A DNA stretch of 64,000 nt from Gemmatimonadota bacterium (GTDB lineage: Bacteria; Gemmatimonadota; Gemmatimonadetes; Longimicrobiales; Gaopeijiaceae), in NCBI GenBank assembly GCA_041390125.1, contig JAWKQN010000009.1, positions 193,501-257,500 of the forward strand, written 5' to 3'. This document shows positions 42,600-49,995 of the stretch, piece after piece (the first letter of the stretch is position 1; every line of letters starts with the position of its first letter). A model generated the notes under the pieces. That model was given only the letters and a program-made list of their open reading frames with translations. It was not told where the DNA came from and searched no databases. The translations under genes were made by a program, and so were the position numbers.

Positions 42600-43590
42600 G
42601 GTTGCGTATCAGCTCCTCGATGGACAGGGCCACGGCGAGGGCGTCCCGGCCCTCCTGCCCCGAGACGAGGGGTGTGGTGCCCGCGACGATCGCGTCCCGG
42701 AAGCTGGCGAGCTCGCGGCCCAGCGGCTCACCCTCGTCTCCGGTGATCGGGATCCGCTCCACGAGCGCGGCCAGCCCCCGCTCCCAGTCTAGTCCCCCGG
42801 ACATCCCGGGAGGATCCGCTGCCAACGCCGGAAGCTCGCCGCGCAGCCGCAGGAACTCGCCGGTGCCCTTCGCCAGGTCCAGGCTCAGGTAGCCCGACCG
42901 CTGGAACACACGGAGCTTGCGCATCCGTTCCATCGAGACGCGGCTCGCCGTGAGGTTCGCCACCGCGCCGCCCTCGAAGGTCAGCCGGGCGTTGGCGATG
43001 TCGGCCAGCTGGGTCATGACCGGGACACCCGTGGCCGCGATGGATGCGATCGGTTGCCCGACGAACGCCCGTACGAGATCCACGTCGTGGATCATGAGGT
43101 CCAGGACAACCGGCACGTCCGTGCTGCGAGGCACGAACGGAGCCATCCGATGCACCTCGATGAAGAGCGGGTCCTGCAGGTAGCCTTGCGCCGCCAGCAC
43201 CGCCCCGTTGAAGCGCTCGACGTGCCCCACCTGGACCAGCGCGCCCGCCGCCTCGGCGAGCTCGAGGATGCGGTCGGCCGCGTCCAGCGAGGGCGCGATC
43301 GGCTTCTCGATGAAGACGTGGATCCCGCGCTCGAGCGCTGCGCAGGAGACCGCCTCGTGCGCGTGGGTGGGCGTGGCCACCACGATCGCGTCCGACGCGG
43401 CCAGCAGGTCGTCGAGCGTGTCGAAGACGGGTGCACCGTGCTCCGCGCCGATGGTCCGCGCCCGCTCCGCGTCCGTGTCGAAGACGCCGGAGCGGCGCAC
43501 GCCGTCCAGCGTGCCGAGCAGACGAGCGTGATGGCGACCGAGGCTCCCGACCCCGACGACACCGATGCGGGGTGCGGACGGGGTGCCCAT
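42574..43590 (-). CDS. Gfo/Idh/MocA-family sugar dehydrogenase within the lpx cluster
   Basis: A 338-residue NAD(P)-dependent dehydrogenase. The N-terminal Rossmann loop is VVGVGSLGRHHARLL. The family motif FIEKPIAP follows, and the C-terminal alpha/beta domain has QVGHVERFNGAVLA and DLMIHDVDLVRAF. It starts one base before the end of lpxA and runs into lpxB through a 44-residue gene. A relative, GnnA, oxidises the 3-position of UDP-GlcNAc so that GnnB can aminate it, giving amide-linked lipid A in Leptospira and others. The position fits such a role, but no aminotransferase follows in this window, so the substrate is open. Confidence 0.82.
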   Translation of the reverse strand: MGTPSAPRIGVVGVGSLGRHHARLLGTLDGVRRSGVFDTDAERARTIGAEHGAPVFDTLDDLLAASDAIVVATPTHAHEAVSCAALERGIHVFIEKPIAPSLDAADRILELAEAAGALVQVGHVERFNGAVLAAQGYLQDPLFIEVHRMAPFVPRSTDVPVVLDLMIHDVDLVRAFVGQPIASIAATGVPVMTQLADIANARLTFEGGAVANLTASRVSMERMRKLRVFQRSGYLSLDLAKGTGEFLRLRGELPALAADPPGMSGGLDWERGLAALVERIPITGDEGEPLGRELASFRDAIVAGTTPLVSGQEGRDALAVALSIEELIRNHVAHSRTA

Positions 43591-44381
43591 CAGCCGATGG
43601 TGATCCCGCGCTCGCTCGCGCGGATGAACGCAACCAGGTGATCCACCTCGGGAATGCCGCGGATCTCGGCCTCGATGTGGTCGAGGCCCTGCGACACGTT
43701 GAGGGAGGAATGGAAGAGGGTGCGATACGCGGTCTTCAGCGCAGCGCGGGTCGACTCGGCGAAGCCCCGTCGCTGCAGCCCCACCGAGTTGAGGCCGTAG
43801 AGCTTCGGGTCGTTGCCGGCCGAGCGGCAATAGGGCGGGACGTCCTGGGGCACCCGCGACCCACCGCCGATGAAGGCGTGGGCGCCGATGCGGACGAACT
43901 GGTGGATGACGCACCCGCCGCCCACGATGACCCAGTCCTCGATGGTCACGTGCCCGGCCATCTGGACGGCATTGGCGAGGATCACATGGCTGCCGAGGCG
44001 ACAGTCATGCGCCACGTGCGTATAGGCCATCAGCAGACAGTCGCTGCCGACCCGCGTCTCGCCGCTGTGCACGGTCCCGCGATTCAGGGTGGCGAACTCG
44101 CGCACGACGGTGCGGTCCCCCACCAGCAACCGGGTCTTCTCCCCCTTGTACTTCAGGTCCTGCGGGTCGGTCCCGAGCACGGCGCCGTTGTGCACGGAGC
44201 ATTCCGAGCCCATGACGGTGTCACGCTCGATCAGGACGTGCGACGCCACCTGCGTACGCGCACCGATCTGCACTCCGGGTCCCACGATGCTGTACGGCCC
44301 GATCTGGACGCCCACGTCCAACTCGGCCGATGGGTCCACGAGCGCCGTCGGGTGGATCTCGACCTCGAGATCAGCTCGCAT
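43590..44381 (-). CDS. lpxA: UDP-N-acetylglucosamine acyltransferase
   Basis: First enzyme of lipid A synthesis; transfers a hydroxyacyl chain from acyl-ACP to UDP-GlcNAc. The 263-residue protein is a left-handed beta-helix with many hexapeptide repeats (IHPTALVDPSAELDVGVQIGPYSIVGPG) and the catalytic histidine region MAYTHVAHDCRLG. The C-terminus holds NSVGLQRRGFAESTRAALKTAYR, typical of LpxA. The ATG at 44381 overlaps lpxC-fabZ by 11 bases and is chosen over the one at 44399. Acyl chain length cannot be read from the sequence with confidence. Confidence 0.95.
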   Translation of the reverse strand: MRADLEVEIHPTALVDPSAELDVGVQIGPYSIVGPGVQIGARTQVASHVLIERDTVMGSECSVHNGAVLGTDPQDLKYKGEKTRLLVGDRTVVREFATLNRGTVHSGETRVGSDCLLMAYTHVAHDCRLGSHVILANAVQMAGHVTIEDWVIVGGGCVIHQFVRIGAHAFIGGGSRVPQDVPPYCRSAGNDPKLYGLNSVGLQRRGFAESTRAALKTAYRTLFHSSLNVSQGLDHIEAEIRGIPEVDHLVAFIRASERGITIG

Positions 44382-45681
44382 CGGACGTCCCCTTGTCACG
44401 GTCCACGATCATGGCCATCAACTCGCCTTCCACCACGCGGTTGCCGTCCACCGAACCGATGCCGCGCATCCGGCAGACGTGCCGACGGAACTGCACCATC
44501 TCCAGCTCGAAGACGATCTGGTCTCCGGGGATGACGGGCCGGCGCCACTTCACGTTGTCGAGCGACATGAAGTAGACAACCTTGTTCTCGGGGTTGGGCA
44601 CCGCCTCCATGAGGAGCAGCCCTCCCACCTGCGCCATCGCCTCGATGATGAGCACGCCGGGCATGACGGGATGCCCGGGATAGTGCCCCTGGAAGAACGG
44701 CTCGTTGATGGTGACGTTCTTCAGCCCGACGATGCGCTTCCCGCTCTCGAACTCGACGATCCGGTCGACGAGCAGCATCGGATACCGATGCGGCAGGTAG
44801 TTCAGGATCTGGGCCGCCTCCACCACGGGAGCCGCCGCTGCGCGGCGGGCGCGTTCCGCGATGGCCCGGGCCAGCGCCACGTTGCCCTTGTGGCTCGGGC
44901 GCTCGGCCACCACGTGGGCCTGCAGGCGGCAGCCGAGCAGGGCCAGATCCCCCAGGATGTCGCCGATCTTGTGGCGCACGTACTCGTCGGGAAACCGGAG
45001 CGCGTCGTTCATCACGCCCGTCTCGTCGAGCACGATGGTGTTCTCGAGCGACGCGCCGCGTGCGAGCCCCCGCGCCAGAAGGGCCTCGGCCTCTGCGCGG
45101 AACCCGAACGTGCGCGCCGGGGCCAGCTCGGCCGCGAAGGATGCCGGAGTGACCGGGAACGAGCCGTACTGGCGCCCGATGGCCGGATGGCTGAAGTCGA
45201 TGGCCGCCGAGACCTTGAGCGCGGGTGCGGGCGTCGCGACGTACGACTCCCCGTGCGTCCCTTCACTCGTCACGACCGCGTCCAGCGCCAGGACGCGGGC
45301 AGGCTCCGACTGGCGGACCACGCCGACGCCCTGGATGGCCCGGCTGTAGTCCTCGAAGGAGCCGTCACGGATCGGGGGCTCCGGGCCGGAGAGCTCGAGC
45401 ACGGCGTTGTCGACACCATGCGAGTGCAGGGCGGCCAGGACGTGTTCGACCGTCAGGACCCGCGCATCGTCCTGACCGAGGCTCGTGCCCAGGTCCGTCC
45501 CCACGACGTGGTCGAGGTCGGCGGGGATCGCCGGACAGCCCTCCAGGTCGACGCGGACGAAGCGCAGGCCCGTGTCGGGGTCACTCGGGACGAAGCGCAA
45601 CACCGCCCGCTCGCCCGAATGGACGCCCACCCCTTCGAGCGTGACCGGGGCTGCCAGCGTCTGCTGTGAAGGCTGTGCCAT
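44371..45681 (-). CDS. lpxC-fabZ: LpxC-FabZ bifunctional fusion
   Basis: A 436-residue fusion. Residues 1-280 are the zinc deacetylase LpxC, the committed step of lipid A synthesis, with metal ligands H80 (TVEH), H237 and D241 (HKIGD) and the general-acid H264 (PSHKGN). Residues 290-436 are FabZ, the 3-hydroxyacyl-ACP dehydratase, with the active-site H298 (LPHRYPMLLVDR) and the GHYPGHPVMPGVLIIEAMAQ block containing the catalytic Glu. The two activities compete for hydroxyacyl-ACP, so fusion may balance lipid A against phospholipid. Such fusions are known in Bacteroidota and relatives. The start ATG has GAGGAG 3 bases upstream. It follows lpxD after 125 bases. Confidence 0.95.
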   Translation of the reverse strand: MAQPSQQTLAAPVTLEGVGVHSGERAVLRFVPSDPDTGLRFVRVDLEGCPAIPADLDHVVGTDLGTSLGQDDARVLTVEHVLAALHSHGVDNAVLELSGPEPPIRDGSFEDYSRAIQGVGVVRQSEPARVLALDAVVTSEGTHGESYVATPAPALKVSAAIDFSHPAIGRQYGSFPVTPASFAAELAPARTFGFRAEAEALLARGLARGASLENTIVLDETGVMNDALRFPDEYVRHKIGDILGDLALLGCRLQAHVVAERPSHKGNVALARAIAERARRAAAAPVVEAAQILNYLPHRYPMLLVDRIVEFESGKRIVGLKNVTINEPFFQGHYPGHPVMPGVLIIEAMAQVGGLLLMEAVPNPENKVVYFMSLDNVKWRRPVIPGDQIVFELEMVQFRRHVCRMRGIGSVDGNRVVEGELMAMIVDRDKGTSDAS

Positions 45682-45735
45682 CCACTCCTCGTGGCGGAGG
45701 TCGGTGTGGACCGTCTGCCGGTCCCAAATCCCTTC

Positions 45736-45744
45736 AATCTAGCA
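45736..45744 (-). promoter_or_regulatory. Possible extended -10 before lpxC-fabZ
   Basis: On the minus strand TGCTAGATT (45744-45736) fits an extended -10 (TGnTAnnnT), 55 bases before the lpxC-fabZ start, in the 125-base gap after lpxD. No -35 is evident. It may give the lipid A genes a second promoter. Weak evidence. Confidence 0.3.
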
Positions 45745-45806
45745 GAAGGGCGAAGATGGCGGGTACCCCGGATCCGTGCGGCGGGCAGGCCGCCGCCGGC
45801 GGCCGT

Positions 45807-46835
45807 TCACCCGGTCGCGTCCGTCCCCTGCTCCCTGCCGCTGGCACGGCGCGTGGCGAGTCGACTGAGCGCGGCCTGCGCCCGCAGGAACTCCCGCCGC
45901 GGCCGGGCGGGGAATCCCATCATCACCGCGCCCGCCTCCACGTCGCCGATGACGCCTGCCTGGGCCGCGATCTGTGCCCCATCGCCGATGGTCAGGTGGT
46001 TGATCGCGCCGGCCTGACCGCCGAAGACGACCCCCCGGCCGATCCGCGTGGATCCCGCGATCCCCACCTGCGCCACGAGCAGGCACGCACCTCCGACGTG
46101 CACGTTGTGCGCGACATGCACGAGGTTGTCCAGCTTGCTGCCGGCGCCGATGACCGTCCGACCGATCGAGCCCCGGTCGATGCAGACGTTGGCACCGATC
46201 TCGACCTGATCTTCGATCACGCACCCGCCCACCTGCGGCACCTTGCGATGCCCACCCGCCTCGAAGACATAGCCGAAGCCATCGACGCCGAGGCGGGCAC
46301 CGGCATGCACGATCACGTCCGCACCGACGACCGTCCCGTCGTACAGCACGACCTGCGGATGGAGACGCGAGCGGGGACCGATCCGGCACCGGGCGCCGAC
46401 ACACACGTGCGCGCCCAGCGTCACGCCGTCCGCGAGGACCGAACCGGCGCCCACGACCGCGTAGGCTCCGATGCTGACGCCGTCCCCGAGCTCCACGCCG
46501 TGCCCCAGCACGGCCGTGGGGTGGATCGAAGGTGCAGGAGTCACGGAGGGATGGAAGACGTCGAGCAGGACGCGCAACGCCTTGTGCGGATCGGCCACGA
46601 CCACCCGGGGTCGATCCCCACAGGCGGACGCGAGGTCCTTCGAGGTGAGCAGCGCCTCGGCGCGCGAGCCGTCGAGGCGCGGCAGGTACTTCCGCGACGC
46701 GAGCAGGCCCAGCTCCCCCGCCCCGGCTTCGTCGACCGGCGCCACGCGCCGCACCTCCAGGTGCTCGGGCCCCTCCACGGTCCCGTCCACCAACGCCGCG
46801 ACCTCGGCCAGGGTCCACACCCGTGCTTCGGCCAT
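45807..46835 (-). CDS. lpxD: UDP-3-O-acylglucosamine N-acyltransferase
   Basis: Third enzyme of lipid A synthesis; adds the N-linked hydroxyacyl chain. The 342-residue protein has an N-terminal uridine-binding domain (ARVWTLAEVAALVDGTVEG and LLASRKYLPRLD). A long hexapeptide beta-helix follows with VGVDGFGYVFEAGGHRKVPQVG and the catalytic histidine in HVAHNVHVG. The C-terminal arm ends MMGFPARPRREFLRAQAAL, as in LpxD. It follows skp in transcription order, as in many diderm genomes, with a hairpin in between. Confidence 0.95.
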   Translation of the reverse strand: MAEARVWTLAEVAALVDGTVEGPEHLEVRRVAPVDEAGAGELGLLASRKYLPRLDGSRAEALLTSKDLASACGDRPRVVVADPHKALRVLLDVFHPSVTPAPSIHPTAVLGHGVELGDGVSIGAYAVVGAGSVLADGVTLGAHVCVGARCRIGPRSRLHPQVVLYDGTVVGADVIVHAGARLGVDGFGYVFEAGGHRKVPQVGGCVIEDQVEIGANVCIDRGSIGRTVIGAGSKLDNLVHVAHNVHVGGACLLVAQVGIAGSTRIGRGVVFGGQAGAINHLTIGDGAQIAAQAGVIGDVEAGAVMMGFPARPRREFLRAQAALSRLATRRASGREQGTDATG

Positions 46836-46918
46836 CGCCTATCGTCCTTGTCCGCAGGGTCGGTTCACCGTGTCGGGACGGTCGGCGGCGACGCGTCCTT
46901 CACGGATGGAAACGCAAT

Positions 46919-46951
46919 CCGGCCCACAGGTCGAGGGGACCCGTGGGCCGG
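46919..46951 (-). terminator. Hairpin between skp and lpxD
   Basis: Arms CCGGCCCAC (46919-46927) and GTGGGCCGG (46943-46951), 9 bp, 15-base loop, in the 143-base gap after skp. On the minus strand ATTGCGTTTCC follows, so termination is probably partial. It may lower expression of the lpx genes relative to bamA-skp. Confidence 0.4.
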
Positions 46952-46978
46952 GAGAGGTCACATCGGACGGCGATCGGC

Positions 46979-47521
46979 TCAGGCGCCGGGAGCGTCGTCC
47001 TGCTCGGCCTCGGCGCTGAGGCGCCGGAGCACCTCCTCCGTCAGGTCGAGCGCCGGATCGGCCGCGATGATCGCGGTCGAGGAAGCGTCCAGGATGAGGG
47101 CATAGTTGCCCTCCCTGCGGATGGAGTCGATCACTTCGTTGATCTTGTCCATGACGGGCTCCACGAGGGCCTGCCGGCGCTCGGCCGCCTGGCTCTCCAG
47201 CTCCCGCAGACGGCTCTCGTATTCCGTCTGGCGCATCCGGATGTCGTTCTCTTTCGCGGTGCGCGCCTGGGGCGTCATGGTGTTCTTCTGCGTGTCGTAG
47301 TCCTGCACCATGCGCTCGAGCGCGGCACCCATCTGGTTCACCTCTTCCCGGTATCGGGACAGCTCCTGCTCGAAGGACTGCTGGGCCGCCTGCGCCTGCT
47401 TCGACTCGGCGATGATCTTGTCCGAGTTGATGTAGGCGATCCGGGGGATCTGCTGCGCCGCGGCCGAACCGGCCGAGAGAACGAGCGCAAGCAGCGCGAC
47501 CACGTACTTGAGAACTCTCAT
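46979..47521 (-). CDS. skp: Periplasmic chaperone Skp/OmpH family
   Basis: A 180-residue periplasmic protein that would hold unfolded outer-membrane proteins on the way to BamA. A signal peptide (VLKYVVALLALVLSAGSAAAQ) is followed by IAYINSDKIIAES and a long coiled coil rich in Glu, Gln and Arg (RQTEYESRLRELESQAAERRQ), the tentacle region of Skp. The C-terminal block is YALILDASSTAIIAADPALDLTEEVLRRL. The ATG at 47521 has GGAGA upstream and is preferred over 47569. It follows bamA by 76 bases. Confidence 0.9.
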   Translation of the reverse strand: MRVLKYVVALLALVLSAGSAAAQQIPRIAYINSDKIIAESKQAQAAQQSFEQELSRYREEVNQMGAALERMVQDYDTQKNTMTPQARTAKENDIRMRQTEYESRLRELESQAAERRQALVEPVMDKINEVIDSIRREGNYALILDASSTAIIAADPALDLTEEVLRRLSAEAEQDDAPGA

Positions 47522-47597
47522 GCCTGCTTCTCCAGTCGAACGACTCGCGTTCCGGTACGCCCTGAGCACCCGGAACGCTGGACCAAGTGGTGACTCG

Positions 47598-49988
47598 TCA
47601 GAATCCAGGGCCTAGTCGGAAGTGCAGCTGCCAGCCCGGGCTCGGCTTGTCGAACCCGTAGGCGTAGTCGAGCCCGAGGGGTCCGAACGGCGTCACGACC
47701 TGCACGCCCACACCCGCCCCCCGGAAGAGGCGGCTGGGGTCGATGTCGGCCGGATCCTGCCATACGTTCCCCGCGTCATAGAAGAGCGAAAGCGACAGGT
47801 TGTCGTTGAAGCGCACGGCGTATTCCGCCGTGATGCTCGCGAACGCGTCGCCGAGCCGGTTGACGTCCAGCACCGTGGCGGAATTCTCCGCCACGAACCC
47901 CACCGGGGTGATGCTGGTCTCGTCGTAGCCCCGGAGCGGCTCCCCGAATTGTACACCGCCCATCCAGAAACGCTCGAACGGGAAGTCCGCCGCGTTTCCG
48001 ACGATCGCACCCAGCCGGGCCTTGAGCCCCAGGGTGAAGCGCAGCCCCCCGCTCTGGCCCACCTGTCCGGCCGGGACGTACCACTGGCCTTCCAGCAGGT
48101 GCTTGGAGAAGGCCGCGTCGCCGCCGAGCAGGCGCAGCGAATACTCGCTCTGCAGGCTCTGCCGCGACCCCGAGGTCGGGAAGAGCGGGTGGTTCAGGTT
48201 GTTCCGGCTCACGCCCAACGAGAAGGTGCTGAGCACCCCGTCGGGCCGCCCGAACAGGGACGTGTCGTCCACGTTCTCGAAGAGGTCGTACTTGGTCTGC
48301 ACCCAGGAGTACCCGAGCAGGACGCGGGTGCGGATGGAGTTGAACAGCGGGAAGCCCACCTGGGCCGATCCGCCCAGGCGCGTGTAGCGTCCCGTCGAGA
48401 ACTGGAAGAACCGGTTGCGCGCGTTGAAGAGGGAGAGCGTGCCGCTGACCCGACTCTGGGCGATGGCGGGGTCGGTGTAGGAGACGGTGAAGTTGTTCAC
48501 CAGGCTTCCGAAGTCCCACCGCAGGTGCCCTTCCTTGCCCTGCCCGAACAGATTGGGCTGGTCATAGCCCAGGAAGCCGCTCACGCCCACGCCACCACCG
48601 ACCGCGGTCCCGAAGTTGACGGCGCCGGTGTTGCGTTCCTTCACGTGGAAGGTGATGTCCACCTCGCCCGTCTCCGGGTCCGGCTGGATGGTCGGAAACT
48701 CCACGGGGGTCTCGAAGAAGCCCAGCGCGGAGATCTGCTGATAGCTCTGCAGAAGACGCTGCTCGGAGTAGACGTCTCCGGGCAACAGGAAGAGGCGCTC
48801 GCGCACGACCCGGTCGTACGTGAACTCGTTGCCCTGGATCTCGACCTTGCGGATATACGCCGGATCGTTCTCCCGGATGGTCCAACCGACGCTGACCGTG
48901 GGTTCGCCGGCGTCGGTGGAGTCATTGCGCACGAGGTAGGGATCCACCTGTGCGTAGAGGTACCCCTCGTTGCGGTAGAGGCGCTCCACCTCCGAGGTCG
49001 CGTCCTGGAAGGCCACACGATCGAAGTAGCGCACGCCGCGCTCCTCCCCGCCGAAGCCCAGGCTCGACAGCAGCCCGCCGGACTCCTCGCCGTAGTAGCC
49101 CTCGAGCTGGTCCGTGGGGAAGACGCGATTGCCCTCGATCGCGAACTCGGCGACCCGGTACCGCGGCCCCTCGTCCACCGCGATCTCGATGCGGGCCTTC
49201 CCGGTGTTGGGATCCACGAGCACCGTGTCGCTCAGGATCTCGAAGTCCAGGAAGCCGCGCGACTCGTAGAGGTCCACCAGACGGGTGTCGAGGTCCTCGC
49301 GGAAGCGTGATTCGTCGAAGGCCCCGGAACGGAACCACCAGAAGCCCTCGGGCCGGGTGCCCATGGCGCCCACGATGTCGCTCGTGGGCACACGATCGTT
49401 TCCGGTCACCCGGACGTCGGCCACGATCACGCGCTGCCCTTCCTCGACGTCGAAGACCAGCTCGATCTGGTTCTCCGCCTCGGGCATGGGAGCCGTCCGC
49501 TCTTCGATCCGGGCGAACGGGATGCCCTTGCTCGCGAGCTCCTGCTGGATGAACCGACGGGCCGTCACCACGCCCTGTGGCGAATACGGCAGCCCGGGGC
49601 GCAGGCGCGAGGTGTCACGCACCTCGCTGTGGTTGACGTTGTCCAGTCCCTCGAAGACCACCCGGCCGAGCAGGGGCTGCTCCTCCACATGGACGACGAG
49701 GCGCACCGGTCCCACGGAGTCCCCGACCGCTTCGACGCGGACGTCCTTGAACTGGTTGGTGGACCAGAGCGCCTTGATCCCGTCGCGGATGTTGCGGTAG
49801 GTGATCCGGTCTCCGCGTCGGATCCCGAACACCTGCGTCAGCGATTCGACCCGCTGGCGCTCCGCACCCTCGATCACGACGGTGTCGACCTGCAAGGTCT
49901 GCTGTTGTGCCGCGCTTCGCCCCGGCAGTGCCGTCAGGAGGGCGGCACCCGCGGCGGCGATCCAGGCCGCCCTGCGCATCCGCTGCAT
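47598..49988 (-). CDS. bamA: Outer membrane protein assembly factor BamA
   Basis: Omp85-family protein that inserts beta-barrel proteins into the outer membrane. The 796-residue protein has a signal peptide (about 1-27), five POTRA domains (about 28-430; for example VDTVVIEGAERQRVESLTQVFG and VRVTGNDRVPTSDIVGAMG), and a C-terminal 16-strand barrel with the loop-6 motif region FWMGGVQFGEPLRGYDE. It ends in FRLGPGF with a terminal Phe. It follows clpC by seven bases. It is consistent with the several C-terminal-Phe barrel proteins in this window. Confidence 0.96.
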   Translation of the reverse strand: MQRMRRAAWIAAAGAALLTALPGRSAAQQQTLQVDTVVIEGAERQRVESLTQVFGIRRGDRITYRNIRDGIKALWSTNQFKDVRVEAVGDSVGPVRLVVHVEEQPLLGRVVFEGLDNVNHSEVRDTSRLRPGLPYSPQGVVTARRFIQQELASKGIPFARIEERTAPMPEAENQIELVFDVEEGQRVIVADVRVTGNDRVPTSDIVGAMGTRPEGFWWFRSGAFDESRFREDLDTRLVDLYESRGFLDFEILSDTVLVDPNTGKARIEIAVDEGPRYRVAEFAIEGNRVFPTDQLEGYYGEESGGLLSSLGFGGEERGVRYFDRVAFQDATSEVERLYRNEGYLYAQVDPYLVRNDSTDAGEPTVSVGWTIRENDPAYIRKVEIQGNEFTYDRVVRERLFLLPGDVYSEQRLLQSYQQISALGFFETPVEFPTIQPDPETGEVDITFHVKERNTGAVNFGTAVGGGVGVSGFLGYDQPNLFGQGKEGHLRWDFGSLVNNFTVSYTDPAIAQSRVSGTLSLFNARNRFFQFSTGRYTRLGGSAQVGFPLFNSIRTRVLLGYSWVQTKYDLFENVDDTSLFGRPDGVLSTFSLGVSRNNLNHPLFPTSGSRQSLQSEYSLRLLGGDAAFSKHLLEGQWYVPAGQVGQSGGLRFTLGLKARLGAIVGNAADFPFERFWMGGVQFGEPLRGYDETSITPVGFVAENSATVLDVNRLGDAFASITAEYAVRFNDNLSLSLFYDAGNVWQDPADIDPSRLFRGAGVGVQVVTPFGPLGLDYAYGFDKPSPGWQLHFRLGPGF

Positions 49989-49995
49989 CGAGCCG

